From NCBI GenBank assembly GCA_003332265.1, contig QPGA01000005.1:1-64000 (forward strand): a DNA stretch of 64,000 bases, written 5' to 3'. Positions 10,701 to 25,700 of the stretch are shown here, in pieces. The stretch comes from Candidatus Accumulibacter meliphilus. Lineage in GTDB: Bacteria; Pseudomonadota; Gammaproteobacteria; Burkholderiales; Rhodocyclaceae. Position 1 is the first letter of the stretch. Each line of letters starts with the position of its first letter. The notes beneath the pieces were generated by a model that saw only the letters and a program-made list of their open reading frames with translations, was not told the origin of the DNA and did not search any database. Made by a program: the position numbers and the translations under genes.

Positions 10701-13700
10701 GAAGCCAGCGCCGGGGATGGTATTGACTTCAGCCTCGCCTTGTCGGCGACGACTCTACTCCCTGGCGATCGATTTTCCGGGCGTCTCTCCGATGACGAAG
10801 GGATGCGTAGCTACAAGCTGCATGTACCCACAGGCACGTATCTCCAGATCCACGACCAGGGCTCGGACGCCGGCGTGCAATGGCGAATCCGCGACGCGGG
10901 CGAAGCTCCCGATTCCGGCGACTGGTTCGCTCTTGGTCCGGCTCAGCCGGATGACGACGAGCGGGAAGCCGACTCGCCCGACCTCATGTATCTGTCCGCC
11001 GGCAACTACGAGTTCGACCTGTCGGCAGACGGCGGCGCCGCCTTCAGCGTGCAGCTGGTCGACCTGGATCACGTGCCGCAATTGTCGATCGGCGAAACCC
11101 TGGCCAGCTTCGCAAACGGCGAACAGGTCAAGGTCCTCCGACTCGATTCGACACTCTACGGACAAGAGCTGCGCCTCGACATCGACACCGAGTCAACCGA
11201 GGAGCCAGCCGAAGAACTCAGCTGGCTGCTTTTCGATAGCTGGTTCAACCTGCTCGCACAGGGAAGCGGCGCCAGCACCTCGATCGAGCTGCCCGGCAAC
11301 GGTGACACCTACACCCTCGAACTGAAGCGAAAGGCGGAGCACGCAGCCAAGGGCATGCTGAACACGCACATCACCCTCGCCGCGTCCGCCCCGCAAAGGC
11401 TGCTACTGGACGAAGTGTGCGACGTCAGCCTGGACGCGTCGAACCTCTTCTCGCTCACCTACACTTTTTCGGTGACTGAGCGTAGCCGCATTGTCGTCGA
11501 GGCCTTTTCGGAAATATGGGATGTCGACTACGACATCCGCAACGCAGATGATCGGCAATTAGCGAACAGCTATCTGGGCAGCATGTACGACAACCTGTTT
11601 GAACTCGTACCGGGTGACTACGTACTACGGCTCTACACCAGCGCGTCGCCTGGCAATCGCGACGCGTCGTATGACTTCAGCTTCCGCCTGCTGAACACCG
11701 CGGGTACCGACCACGCGCTCCTGGACCCCGAACAGGAAGTCGCCGGCACCCTGACTCCCGGTGAACAGCAGACGCAGATCTATTACCTGCAGGCACGAGC
11801 CGGCGACATGCTTACGGTCGAAGTAAGCAGCACCATGCGCTTCGACCGCTATGGCTACAGCAACGTCACTATTGCCCTGTTCGACCCGCTCGCTCGGCGT
11901 CTTGCCAATCACTGGCTCGGCGGCGGCGGCGCTTTGCAGGAGACGGTCGAAGAGTCCGGTATTTACACCCTCGTCCTCTTTGGCGGCGGCTATCTTGCCG
12001 GAACCGTGAACTACACCATCGTGGCAAGGCGGGACGCTGGCGATGAGCAAATGCCGCTCGTCAGCGTGCCTCTCGTCCTGGGCCTGGAACATAGCGAAAC
12101 GCTGGACGACAGCAGCGCGACCAGCAAGGCTTTTCGTTTCACCCTCGACCACAACGCCCTCGCACTGATCACGGGTCACACCGGCGGCAGCGGTGGCGCA
12201 TGGGAAGCACACTGGGTACTGCGCAACGCGGCCGGCTTGCTTACCGGTGACCATGGCTACTGGAACAGCTACGAGGCCGGCACCGATGTGCTGACACTCG
12301 CCGCCGGCGACTACACGCTGGAGGTGTCGCTCGACTATGGCCCGGGCGGAAGCATCACTGTTCGGGTCGACAGCGGCACGAACGCCATCCAGGTAGTTGC
12401 CGGGCACGCTATCGGCGAGCTGATCAGCTTCGGCGACTCCGGCGCCAGCATCTATCGAGTCGATTTCGCGGCCGGCGACGAATATCTCCTCCAGGCTGCG
12501 AACGGAAGCGAATGGTCGATTCACGAAGCGGATTTTTTGCAGGCGCACTTGCTTGCCGACGGCGCGGTGCTGCGCTTTGTGCCATCGCAGGACAGCAGCT
12601 GGTATTTCGTGCGACGCCGGGATTTCGCTGGCGACTCGAGCATTTCCATCGAACGACCACAGCCGCCGATCACGCTCGAAAGCCGTATCGCCGGCCAACT
12701 GCCAGCAAATGAGGCCGGCGCAGCGCAGCACAACTACCACCTTCGGCTAACCGAGAGAAAGCTGCTTTACCTCGATGTGGCAAAAGTCGACTCGCCGCTA
12801 CGAATTACCTTCTACGAGGGGAGCACAGTGCTCCAAACGATCTACGCCTACACGACAGCACGCCCCCTGGCGCCGCTCGCTCTTGAGGCCGGCGAGTACC
12901 GCATCGAGGTGCAGACGATCGATGCGACAAGCGGCGATACGACCTACGCCATGCGCCTGTTCGACCTCGCCAAGGTACCCACCCTGTCGCTCAACACAGC
13001 TGTCTACGGTCGTCTGCAGGCCGGCGAAGCGGCCATCTACGCCGTCGATCTTTCCGTAGGGACGCCCCTCGACTACCAGCCCGGCAAGCTCGGCGGACTG
13101 TACGGCTGGTGGCGCCTGCTCCGTAGCGACGGCGCCCAGGTCGCGGCGGGCTCTCTCGACAAAACGGTAACGACTGTCGCGGCACCGCCGCCGGGTCGCT
13201 ACTTCCTCGTCTGGGACAGCGAGCAACAGTCGGCGGCTGGCGGAGAGGCGGAGTACCGCTTCGCGCTGAAAACGACGCAGCTGATCGCGCTTGGCGAACT
13301 GGTCGGCGGTGACGCTTTCGCCGCCACCGCCAGCGCGACCTATCGCTTCAGCGTGCCGACGGCGACGCGGGTGCTGATCGACCTGGCCCGTAGCGAAAGC
13401 GAGAGTGCCGCTTTCACCTGGCGGATTTCCCGCGATGGGCAGCTGATTGACCAGGGGAGTCTGGCCAGCGCGGCTGGTGTCGTCGATCAACTGCCGATTG
13501 TCGAATTGCCGCCAGGAAGCTATCAGCTTGATTTGACAGCGAACACAGACATCGAGCATAGCGACGATTTCGCTTTCAAACTACTCGACCTGGCGCTGGT
13601 ACAGCCTTTGAGCCTGGGTGTCTCGATCAGCGGCGAGCGCCTGGCCGGCCAGGTCGCGGTCTTCAGCTTCGTTGCCGCCGCTGGCGACTGCTTGACGCTG

Positions 13701-16700
13701 GAAGAGCATTCCGGCGACCGCGAGCGCTGGTGGCTGCTCGACGAGTTCGGGCAGGAGCTGGCGCGTGGACAAGGCACGGGTAGTGCCGGCCCCCTCGCCC
13801 GTAACGGCACTTATTTTCTGCTCCGCGATGATGGCAGCGACACCCAAAATGGCTATCGCGCCACCTACCGCCACTTCGACTTCAGCGTCTCGATCGGCGA
13901 AGCAGCCGCGCCAGCACAGGGATTGAACAGGATCGTCAGCGCAATGATCGAGCCTGGCGGCAGCTTCGCCTATCGCTTTACGACCAGCAGCGCCGCCATA
14001 CTCTGGCTAAGCCCGCTGAGCGCGAACTTCGCGGCCCACGTCGAGGTCCGTAGCGCCGCGGGCTGGCAAGTGTATGCCGCCAATAGCACGGACCTAGCCA
14101 ACGCTGCCAACGTCGCCAACACTCCGCCACGCGCGATCAAGCTCCCCGCAGCGGGAAGCTACACTCTCGAACTGCGGGACCTCGCCGGCGGGCTGGAGGC
14201 CCGGCAGCTGCGCTTCGCGCTCAGCGAAACAGACGCACTCGGCGAAGCGGCAGGTCTGCTCCCCAACACCCTGACCAGCGGTCGCCTGTCTGCCGGCCGG
14301 GTCGTCGATGGTTATCGCTTCAGCTTGCCCGAAGGCAAACGTTTCGTCTTCGACGGCAGAGCGAGCCCGGCCAGCGCTTTGCGCTGGCGCCTGCTCGCCG
14401 CAGATGGTGTACAGCAAGCGGATGGCGACGCCAGCAGGCAGAGTTCCCCGCTGGCGCTCGCGGCCGGCGAATACCTGCTGCTGCTGGTGAGCGAAGGCGC
14501 TACCGACTCCGCCAACGATCGACCCTACGCGTTCATCGTAAGCACGCCACCGGCTACTGCCAGTAGCGCGCCAACGCTCACCCCTGGCGGCACGATTGGT
14601 AGCACTATTGGCAGCACTGTCTTCGGCAACGGCAGTACAAACTACGTATTGCACCTCGACCAGCCCAGCGTCCTCGCTTTCGACAGCCTGAGCAGCGGTG
14701 CAGATCTATGGTGGCAACTCCTCGATCCTGCCGGCCTGCTGCTCTTCTCGCGACGCATGCTGGACCCCGCCACGGGCACCTATGCCAGCGAAGTCAACCA
14801 CGCCCGCTATCATTCCGGCGAGCTCGCCGCCGGCGATTACACGCTGCTGATCCGCAACTTCAGCGGCACGCCGGAAAGCTGCAGCTTCCGCGTGCTGGCG
14901 CTCGACGACAGCCCACTGCTGGCTCCCCAGACACCAACGGCGATCAGCACTGCGCCGACGGATGGCACGCAGACTTTCCGTTTCGAGGCGCGTGCCGGCG
15001 AGCGCTACTTCCTCAACGTGCTGGACACCAGCAGCACGTCGAGCTCGGGAGCGGCGCGCGCCGTTGCCCAGTGGAAACTTCTCGATCCGCTTGGGCGGAC
15101 GGTTTTTCAGCGCAGCGCCATGGGCGTGGCAAGCGTCACCTTCGACCATGTCGACAGCACCACCGGACAGAACGTCTACCGGCACAGCCTGCGCGGCGTT
15201 GATCAGGAAACGCCCGAACTCCTGATTACCGGCAGCTATACGCTGGTGATCGATGGCGCCAACACAGCCACGAAAGCTGCGGCGCCAATTTCCTTCAGCC
15301 TCGGCCTGGTGCCGCCGGCAAGCACACAGACTCGTGATGACTTCCGTGCCAAACCGGCAGCTGACCTCACCGTCAGCAGCATCATCGTGGCCCCTACCGA
15401 TGAACTGCGCACCGGCCAGACGCTAGACCTCGAGTGGCTGCTTGAAAACCGTGGCAGCGAGGCGAGCGTGGGCAACTGGCACGAGCGCATCGTCGTCCGC
15501 AATCTCGACAGTGGCCGCATCGTTGCCGACGTCTACGTCCCCTACGACGCAAGCGAGTCTGCCAATGGAGCGCTTGCCGCCGGCGACTCGCGCAGCCGTC
15601 GCCACACCCTCACTCTGCCTGCCGACGACAGCGCTGCCGGCCGCCTGCGGATAACGGTCATCGCCGACGCCGACAATGTCATCCACGAAAGCAGCGTCGG
15701 CGGGGTCAATGAGCGCAACAACGCTCGCTCCATCGAGATCGACGTCGTCCGGGCGCCGTCCAGCGAGCTGCACATCGAAAATCTCGCCTTCGCAGCGGAC
15801 AGCGCTTTCGAGCCCGGCGCCGAGGTCTGGATTATTTGGGACACTGTCAACCGCGGTAATCAGGCCGCCGAGCCCGGCTGGAGCGAGCGCCTGGAGTTAC
15901 TCAACCTGACGACCCGCGAACTGGTTGCCAGCGTCGCCCTCGACGATCTGGCCAGCGAAGAGCCGCTGGCGGTCGACGCCAGCCGCAACCGCAGCGCGAG
16001 CCTGCTCTGGCCGAGCGGCAGCAACGCCGCCGGACGCTTCCTGCTGCGCGCTTTGACCGTCGTCGCCACCCCCAGCGGCAGCAGTGACGCGGCTCAGCAC
16101 ACCCAGTCGGCCGAACTGATCCACATCGTCGGCGCCGATCTGGAGATCAGAAACCTGCGCGTGCTGCGCACCGACGACGCCGACATCCAGGCCGGCGGCA
16201 TGGTGAGCATTCACTGGGAAGACTGGAACAGCGGCGATAGCTCGACCGCCGGTGCGTTCCCCGAACGTATCGTGGTCACCAAGCTCGATAGCGCACAGCG
16301 CCTGCTTGATAGCAGCGTCACCTACGACCCGATGGCCAGCACGGCGGGCCAGCCGAATGGCGCTATCGCTCCCGGCGAGTACCGCGAGCGAAGCTTCAGT
16401 TTTCGCCTTCCCGACGGCTTGCGCGCGGTCGGCACTCTCGAAATTCGCGTCAGCGTCGACCAGGACGGCAGCGGTCTCGGCGTACTTTTCGAAAGCAGTG
16501 CCGCTGCTGCCCTCCCGGCCGACGCCGAGAGCAACAACAGCGCCAGCGTGCAACTGCTGGCGGCGAGCACGGCCTACGCCGACCTGCAGGTCGAATCCTT
16601 TGCCGCACCAGCGACAGGCATCTCCGGCGAGCAGATCAGCATCGACTGGCAAGTCGCCAACCGCGGCAGCGCCGACGCTGACGGCGACTGGAACGACCAG

Positions 16701-19700
16701 CTCATCATCAGCCGCGACACGGTCATCGGCAATGGCGACGACATCCTTGTCGGCAGCTTCCGCCACAGCGGTGGCCTGCGTCGCGGCGAGAGCTACGCAC
16801 GCAGCGCCACGCTCACCCTGCCGTTCATCGCTCAGGGCCCGGTATTCCTCGCGCTGCGCACGGATGCCAACCAGGAAACGATCGAACCCGATACGCGCGC
16901 CGATAACAGCCTCAGCGCGGCCTTCGCCCTGCAAAGCCCGTTCGCCGACCTGAGCGTCGTCGAGATCACGACATCCGCCCTTGCCCTCAGCGGCGGCAGC
17001 ACGGACATCCGCTGGAGCGTGCGCAACGATGGCAACGCGAGCAGCGACAAGGCGTTGTGGCACGATCGCGTGCTGCTTTCGTCCGACGCCAGCCTCGACG
17101 CCAGCGACATCATCGTGGCCAACGTGCCACATGCCGGCACATTGGCGCCAGGCGAAAGCTATCTCGGCGCGGTCACCGTGACGCTGCCGGGTGTCCTCAG
17201 TGGCGCCTACTTTGTCCTCGTCGACAGCGACGCCAACCGCAGGGTCGCCGAGAATGGACGCACCGGCAACAACCGCGCGGCCAGCGTGACGCCGCTACGC
17301 ATCACGCAAACGCCAGTCGCCGATCTGGCGGTCAGCGAAGTCGTCGGGCCGACGATTCTGCGCCCGGGCGAAAATGCCAGCATCAGCTACCGCACCCAAA
17401 ATGTAGGAAACGCCCCCGTCGGCACGACCGACCCTGCCAAGCCTGACAACCCTGTCAACACGTCCTGGCGTGACCGCATTTACCTCGACCAAGGCGCCGC
17501 CGGGCTACGCGAGGTGGCGAGCGTGCTCAATTCGGGGTCGCTGGCGGCAGGTGCCGTGGTGTCGCGAACCGTGAGCTTCACCCTGCCGTCTTCGACGACC
17601 GAGGGCGAATTCCGCTGGCTGGTGATTGTCGATAGCGACGACAGCGTCGAAGAGCTGGATGCAAGCAACAACCGCAGCACGTCGGCAGCGGCGGTTCGTA
17701 TCGTGCGTAGCGACCTCGCCATCACCCACCTTGACTACCCTGGCCAGCTGCAGTCCGGCTCGACCCTGCACCTCGAGTGGCAGGTGGAGAACCACGGCGC
17801 AGTGGCGCTCGGCCCGTGGACAGACCGTATCACTCTGACCCGCGACGGCGTTTCAGTCCTCGTCACCGAGCGTTTGCACAGCGGCTCCCTCAACGCCGGC
17901 GGGAGCTACCTGGGCAGCGCTGATCTGCTCATTCCGGTGGACTTCCTCGGCGACTACGAGCTGATCGTCGTCAGTGACGCCGATGCGCAGCTCGCCGAGC
18001 GCAGCCGCAGCAACAATCGCATCGCCGCGCCGCTGCGTGTGCAGCTCGCGCCCTTCGTCGACCTGGTGGTCGACGCACTGACGCTCAGCCCGGAAGGCGC
18101 GCTGCAACCGGGAGAAACGGTCACTGCGCACTGGTTGACGAGCAACGCCGGCAATAAGGCCGCCGAGGGGCCGTGGAACGAACGCCTGGAACTGCGCAAT
18201 GCCGAGACGCAGTCCTTGCTCGCCACCGTCGACCTGGCCAGCGATGGCCCGCTCGCTGCCGGCGCCAGCCGTTCGCGGAGCACGCAGTTCACCTGGCCCA
18301 GCGGCGCCGCCGCGGCCGGGCGCTTTGCGCTGCGCGTCATCGCCGATGCCGGCGGGCAGCTTGCCGAAGCCAATCCCGGCGGCAACGCCGAGACCAACAA
18401 CAGCGCCGAACTGCTACGCGTCACGGGCCCGGACCTGCTGCCCGGAAACCTGCGTGTCGAGCCGGCCGATGTGGGCGGCATCGAGGCCGGTGCGACGCTG
18501 ACACTGGCCTGGGAAATCAGGAACGAAGGCGACAGCGCCACCGACGCCGTTTTCAACGAACGCATCCGCGTGCGCAACATCGACGCCGATGTCGTCATCC
18601 TCGACACGCATCTGGCCTTCGATCCGCTGAGCACGGTCGATGGACAGCCCGCTGGCCCATTGCAGCCCGGAGAGGCACGCCAGCGCCACTTCAACTTCAC
18701 TCTGCCGCAGGGATACCAGGGCAGCGGCCGCTTCGCGATCACGCTCACCACCGATCAGAGTCAGACCGGGGTCGGCGCCGTCTTCGAGCACAACCCGCAG
18801 GGCGACGCCGAAGACAACAACAGCGCCGGCGTCACGTTCTACTCGGCCAGCAGGGACTATCCCGACCTGCGCGTCGAAGCCGCCAATGCGCCGCCGGGCG
18901 GCGTCGGCGGCGAGCTCAGCGAAGTCAGCTGGAGCGTCGCCAACCGCGGTACGGTGGACGCCGACGGCGGCTGGAACGACCAGATCATTCTCAGCACGGA
19001 CGCGCTCATCGGCAATGGCGACGACCTGGTGATCGGCAGTGTCCGACACGAGGGCGGCCTGCGCGTCGGCGAGAGCTACACGCAAAGTGCCTCGGTCAGG
19101 GTGCCGCTGCCCAGCGCCGGTGCTTACACCCTGGGCATCCGTACCGACAGCGCCCGGGAAGCCGAGCCCGACCCGGCTGCGGACAACTTCAGCAGCGCCC
19201 TGCCTTTCGAGCTGATCACGCCGATCGTCGATCTGACTGTCGTCAGCGTCGACGCGCCAAGCATGGCGCGTAGTGGCGAAGAAGTGTCGATCAGCTGGCA
19301 GGTGCGCAACCTCGGCAACGCGACGACCGACCGCGCACAGTGGAACGATCGCCTCGTGCTCTCCGCCGACACCAACGTGAGCAGCGACGACCTGGTCGTC
19401 GCCGGCTCACTGCTGCACAGCGGTGCGCTTGGGCCGGGAGAGGACTATCGCGGCCAGGCGACGCTGATCCTGCCGCGCGATCTCGACGGTGATTACTTCG
19501 TGCTCGTCGAAACCAACGCCAATCGTCGCGTCGACGAGGGCGGCCGCAATGGCAACAACAGCGCCGCGAGCGCCGCCGCCCTGGCCATCCGCCTGACGCC
19601 GACGCCCGACCTGAGGGTCAGCGACGTACTCGGCCCGAGCGCCCTGCGACCGGGAGATCTGGCCAGCGTCAGCTACACCCTGAGCAACAGCGGGGCGGCA

Positions 19701-22700
19701 TCGAGCAGCGGCGCCTGGCGCGACCGGATTTTCCTCGAAGACGGCGCCGGCATGCTGCGCGAAGTGGCCAGTGTCTTCAACAGCGCCGTGCTGGCCGCCG
19801 GCGACAGTGTCACGCGCAGCGCCAGCTTCACCCTGCCGACATCGCTGCCCGACGGCGAATGGCGCTGGCTGGTCAAGACCGACAGCGACGACAGCGTCTA
19901 CGAGCGCGGCGCCGAAAACAACAATCTGGCGCGCGCCAGCGACACCCTGCGGGTCGCCCGTGTCGATCTGTCGGTGCACGTTTCCGACCCGGCGCCTCTG
20001 CTCTCCTCGGGCGCCGTACTGCACGTCGAATGGCAGGTGCGCAACGCTGGCGGTGTCGCCCTCGGCAGCTGGAGCGACCAGGTCTTCCTGGCGCCTACGG
20101 ATGGCTCGGCGCCAGCGCAGCGACTCGCCGAGATCGTCCGCCAGGGCCCGCTGGCGAGCGGCGCCAGCTACGACGCGGTGGCCGACATCGTCGTGCCGCT
20201 GGACTTCTCCGGCGCCTACGACCTGATCGTCGTCAGCGACGCCGGCAATGCCATCGGCGACGGCCAGCGCAGCAACAATCGCTCGACCGCGTCGCTGCAG
20301 ATCGAGCTCTCGCCCTACGCCGATCTGGCGGTAAGCGCCGTCAGCGCGCCGCAAACGCTGATCGCCGACCCGGCGAGGCTCACCGTGGCGTGGACGGTCA
20401 GCAACCAGGGCACGGGGGCCGGCCGTTTCAGTAGCTGGAGCGACCGTGTGCTGCTCTCGCGTGACGACATCCTCGGCAACGCCGACGACCTGCTCATCGG
20501 CGACTACCGCCACGACGGCGCGCTGGCGGCAGGCGAGTCGTACAGCCGCAGCGAAGACATCCAGCTCGCGGCGCGCAGCAGTGGCCGTTTCCGGCTCTTC
20601 GTCGTCAGTGATGCGCGCAGTGAAGTCTTCGAGAATCACGCCGAAGCGAACAATATCGCGCACCTCGAACACCCGCTCGACGTGATGCCCGTCGCCTACG
20701 CCGACCTGCAGATCGCCGCGGTGACCAGCACCGGCCTCGCCGCCAGCGGGCGTCCGCTGACAGTGAGCTGGGAGGTGCTCAATGACGGCATCGGCAGCAC
20801 CGACAGCAGCGAGTGGTCGGACCAGGTCTGGCTCAGCCGCAACGCCGACGGCAGTGGCGTCGTTGCGCAGTTCGGCAAGGCCCGCCACATCGGCCAGCTC
20901 GCCGTCGGCGCCAGCTACGCTCGCAGTCTCGAAGTCGTCCTGCCGGAGGGCATCAGCGGCACGCACTACCTCAACGTGCGCACCGGCGGCCCTTTCGAGT
21001 TCGTCTTCACCGACAACAACAGCGGCCACTCGCTGGCGCTGCCGGTCGAACTCTCGCGCTCGCCCGACCTGCAGGTCGAGAGCCTCGTCACCCCGGCCAG
21101 CGCACAGGAAGGCGCGCTGATCGACGTCTCCTGGAGCGTCGTCAACCAGGGCGACGCCGACGCCAATGGCAGCTGGGTGGACAGCGTCTGGCTGCTGCCG
21201 GCCAGCGGCAGTGGTCAGCCCATCGCCCTCGGCAGCTTCAGCCACCAGCGCAGCCTGGCCGCCGGAACGCGCTATACGCGCACCGAGCAACTGCGCCTGC
21301 CGACGAAAGTCGAAGGCCTCTACCGGCTCAAGCTCATCACCAACGCCAGGCTCGGCGAAAGCAACGAGAGCGGCGAGCAAATCTACGAACACGGCGAAGC
21401 GCGCAACAACAATAGCCTGCTCGCCGCCGCAACGACGGCCATCGAGCTCAACACGCGGGCCGACCTGCGCGTCGCCAGCGTCATCGTCCCCGAGCAGATC
21501 ACTGCCGGCACGGCAACCGCCATCCGCTTCACGATCGGCAACTTCGGCGCGGCGCTGGCCAACGGCCGCTGGACCGACAAAATTTACCTGTCGCTCGACG
21601 GCACGCTCAGCGGCGACGATCGTCTGCTCGGTGAAGTGGCCAACGCTGGCGCGCTGGCGCCCGGCGAAAGCTACGCCAGCGAAACGGCGCTGCTCGACAT
21701 CCCGATCCGCCTGCGCGGCGACGCCTATCTGATCGTCGTCGCCGACGGCAGCTTCAAGCTCGACGAGTATCCGAACGACGCCAACAACGCCTACGCCGCC
21801 CACTTCACGGTCAACGCCGTGCCTTTTGCCGACCTGGTCACCAGCGCCGTCGTCGCCCCGGACCAGGCGGTGCACGGCGCCAGTATCGAAGTCCGCTATC
21901 AGGTCAGCAACCATGGCAGCGCGACGACGCGCGGCGACTCGGCGGCGCTCGATCGCTGGACCGATACCGTCTGGCTGGTGCGCGACAAACTCCGCCCGGG
22001 TGCCCACAAGGGCGACCTCCTGCTCGGCTCCTTCACCCACGTCGGTCATCTCGGCGTCGGCGACAGCTACCTCGCCAGCGTCCGTGTCAGCTTGCCCGAC
22101 GCGCTGGCCTCGGGGGAATACTTCCTGAGCGTCTGGAGCGACACCTACGACGTGATTCTCGAAGACACGCTGGCGACGAACATCAACGCCGACGACCCGA
22201 GCCAGATCGACAACAACAACTACCAGGCGCGAGCAATCAGCGTGCTCGGAACGACACCACCGGACCTGCAGGTCAGTGAACTCGTCGCGCCGGCGACGGT
22301 GGCCAGCGGCGCGAGCTACAGCTTCAGCTACCGCGTCGAGAACCGCGGCGACGCCTTCAACGGCAGCTGGACCGATTCGGTCTACCTGGCCGACAGCGCC
22401 GACTGGCAGACGGCAAGCGAAGTCTGGCACCTCGCCGACTATGCCCAGACGCGCAGCCTGGGCTTCGGCGAAGGCTACAGCGTCAGCCAGACGCTGCAAC
22501 TCGCGCCGTGGATCAAGGGGCACTACCTGATCCTGCGCACCGATAGCGGCAAGCGCGTCGCCGAGTCGGACGACGGCAACAACGCCCGCGCCACTGCTTC
22601 GCAACTCGAGGCCGAAGCCGCCGACCTGCGGGTCACCGCGGTAAGCGCGCAGCCTGACGATGCGGGCGATGGAGGCGATACGCCGCACTTCTCCGGCGAA

Positions 22701-25700
22701 GAAACGACGCTGACCTGGACCGTCACCAACTTCGGAGGCCCGGTGTGGTCGGGAACGCGCAGCTGGGTGGACAGCCTCTACCTCAGCCGCGACCCCTCGT
22801 TCATCGCCGCAAGGGCGATCCCGCTGGGCAGCGTCGTACACGCCAACGTCGGCGGTCTCGCCAGCAACGCCAGCTATACCGGCACGGCAAGGCTGCGTTT
22901 GCCGGTCGGTGCCGACGGCGAGTACTACGTCTACGTGATTACCGACGCCGAAAGCGACAGCGGCGACCCGAGCCGGCGCCGGGCGCGCCCGGAGTTGTCG
23001 TCCGGAGGCAGCCTCGCCGGCAGCAGCGCCTGGTATGCCGGTGCAAACCAGGCGCCGGGCAGCGTCTTCGAAGGCCCGCGCAACGACAACAACCTCGCCC
23101 GCGGCACGCTCACCATCAGTTATCGCGAGCCGGATCTGCAGATCGACAACATCGTCCTGGCGCTCGCCGAGGGTCAAAGCGAAGCCTTCTCCGGGCAGCC
23201 CTTGACGATCAGCTGGACGGTAAGCAATCGCGGCAACCGCGAGACGCGCCGCAGCAGCTGGGTCGACGGCATCTACCTGTCGCGCGACGCCTCGCTCGAC
23301 TATGCTGACCACGCCCTGCAGACCTACGCCGTGCAGTTGAACGACAACGGCCAGCCGAAAACCCTGCGCCCTGGCGAGTCCTATACCGCGTCAATCACCA
23401 CCGTGCTGCCGGCATCGATCAGCGGCGATTTCCACATTCTCGTCAACACCGACACCGCGATCTTCGCCGACCTTTACTCCAGCGGAGCCAGCAGCATCCG
23501 TGCAGACCTGCCGCCGCTGGCTCGCTTTGGCGACGCCGCCGGAACGGTTCTCGAATTCGCTGACGAAGGCAACAACCTGGCAGCGACGCCGCTGTCGATC
23601 AGCCTGGCCACGCCGCCCGACCTGCAGCTCGTTGAAGTGCTCGCTCCGGAGCGGGTCGTCGCCGGCCAGGATTTCAGCGTCAGCTACCGCGTCGTCAATG
23701 CCGGCGGCGACACACCAGGCGACCAGGGCCGCTGGTACGATCTGGTTTACCTGTCCCGCGACCGCTACCTGGACATCAGGCAGGACCGCTATCTTGGCTA
23801 CCTCGAACATTCCGGCGGCCTCGCCGCCGCTGCCAGCTACGACGCCACGCGGGTGCTCACTGCGCCGCAGCAAATGGAGGGCCCGTGGTACGTCTTCGTC
23901 ATCAGCGACCCGGCAAACGCCTGGGGCGGCGGCGAATTCGGCAGGCTGCGCGAGTTCTGCGGCGAGCAGAACAACGCGCTGGCCGCCGTGCAGCCGATGC
24001 TGATCGAGGTCCCGCCGCCGGCCGATCTGGTCGTCACCAACGTTGTCATGCCGGGCAGCGCTGGCGTCGGCGAGCCGATCCGTATCGATTTCAGCATCAG
24101 CAACCAGTCGAGCAATCCCGCCTGGGGACGCTGGACCGATGCCATTTACCTCTCGGCCGACAACGAATGGGACCTCGGCGATCAGTTGCTCGGCAAGCTC
24201 GATCACGACAGCGGTGCCGGCGGCCTGGCCGCCAACGCCAGCTACGACGGCACGCTGAGCGCCTCGCTGCCGCCACTCAAGGACGGCAACTGGCGGCTCA
24301 TCGTCCGCCCCGACCTGTACAACGAAGTTTTCGAAGGCAGCATCGGCTATAGCGCTGCGACGGGCCTCAGCCTGCCGCCCGGCGAAGCCAACAACCGCAG
24401 CGCTTCGGGTGGCACGCTGCAGGTCAGCGTCCCCGAAATGCCGATCGGCACGCCGCTGCAAACCACCCTCTCGCCAGGCCAGGCGCGTCTCTACAAAGTC
24501 GCCGTCGCCGCCGGCGAAACGCTGCGCGTCAGTCTCATTGCCGATACAGGTGCCGATGCCGACGATGGCAGCAACGAACTCTATCTGCGCTACGGCGACG
24601 TGCCCAGCGGCTACGCTTTCGATGCCGCCTACGAGCGGCCACTGGCAGCGGATCAGGAAGTCTGGCTGCCGAGCACGCAGGCCGGCGACTATTACCTGCT
24701 GCTGCGCTCACGGCAAGGGGCCGCCAACACGCCGGTGACCCTGCGCGCCGACCTGCTGCCGCTGTCGATCACGCGCATCAACCCCGACCAGGGCGGTGGC
24801 GGCGAACAGGACAACAGCGACGACAGCGGCAACAGCAGTAACAGCAGTAACAGCGCGCACCGCTGGGTCAGCGTCGACATCGAAGGCGCCCACTTCAAGC
24901 CCGGCGCCCTCGTCAAGCTGACGCGACCGGGAGTCCATGAAGTCGAACCCGAGCGCTGGCAGGTACTCGACGCGACGCACATCCGGGCGGTCTTCGACCT
25001 GCGCAACGTGCCGCTCGGTCTCTACGACCTGAGCGTCATCAATCCCGATGGCCAGCGCGTCACCGAAGCGCAGCGCTTCCTGGTCGAGCGCGCCATCGAG
25101 GCCGACGTGACCATTGGCATCGGCGGCCCGCGCACGCTGACTCCCGGTGAAAACGGCCTGTACAGCGTCTCGCTGCAGAGCCTGAGCAACGTCGACACGC
25201 CTTACGTGCGCTTCGACCTCGGCGTCCCGGAAATGGGTTACAGCGACGAAGTGCTCAACGGCATCGCCCTACGCTACCTGGTAGTCGGCAGCAATGTCGG
25301 CGGCCGCCCCGACGGCGTCAGCCTGGACGCGGCCGGCAACACCCAGACTTACGGCCCGACGCCGACCAGCGGCACGAGCCGCCCGGACATTCCCTGGGCC
25401 AGCCTCGACGGTGCGCTCAATACCGACGGCATCAACCTGCTGCCCGGCTACGCCCTCGACGTGGCAGCCGGCGGCTACGTCGGCATGAGCTTCAACGTGC
25501 AGACCTATCCCGGCCTCGCCGAATGGCTGGCCTACGACTTCGACGGCCTGCGCGACAAACTCTATGCGCTGCGCCCGGAGTGGAAAGAGCAGGGGCTGCT
25601 CGACGGCGGCGTGCAGGACCTCGAGCGCATTGCCGAAGGACTGGCGCAGAAGTTCCTTGCCAGGAACCCCGACGAACACCTGCTCAAAATCGAACAGCTG

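Noticed and set aside
19407..23312. 1,301-codon open frame antisense to the CARDB region of the giant gene
   Set aside because: It lies wholly opposite a clear coding repeat array, its product is low-complexity Arg/Ala/Val/Gly text with no domain, and long antisense frames are expected where GC-rich codons are used so regularly.
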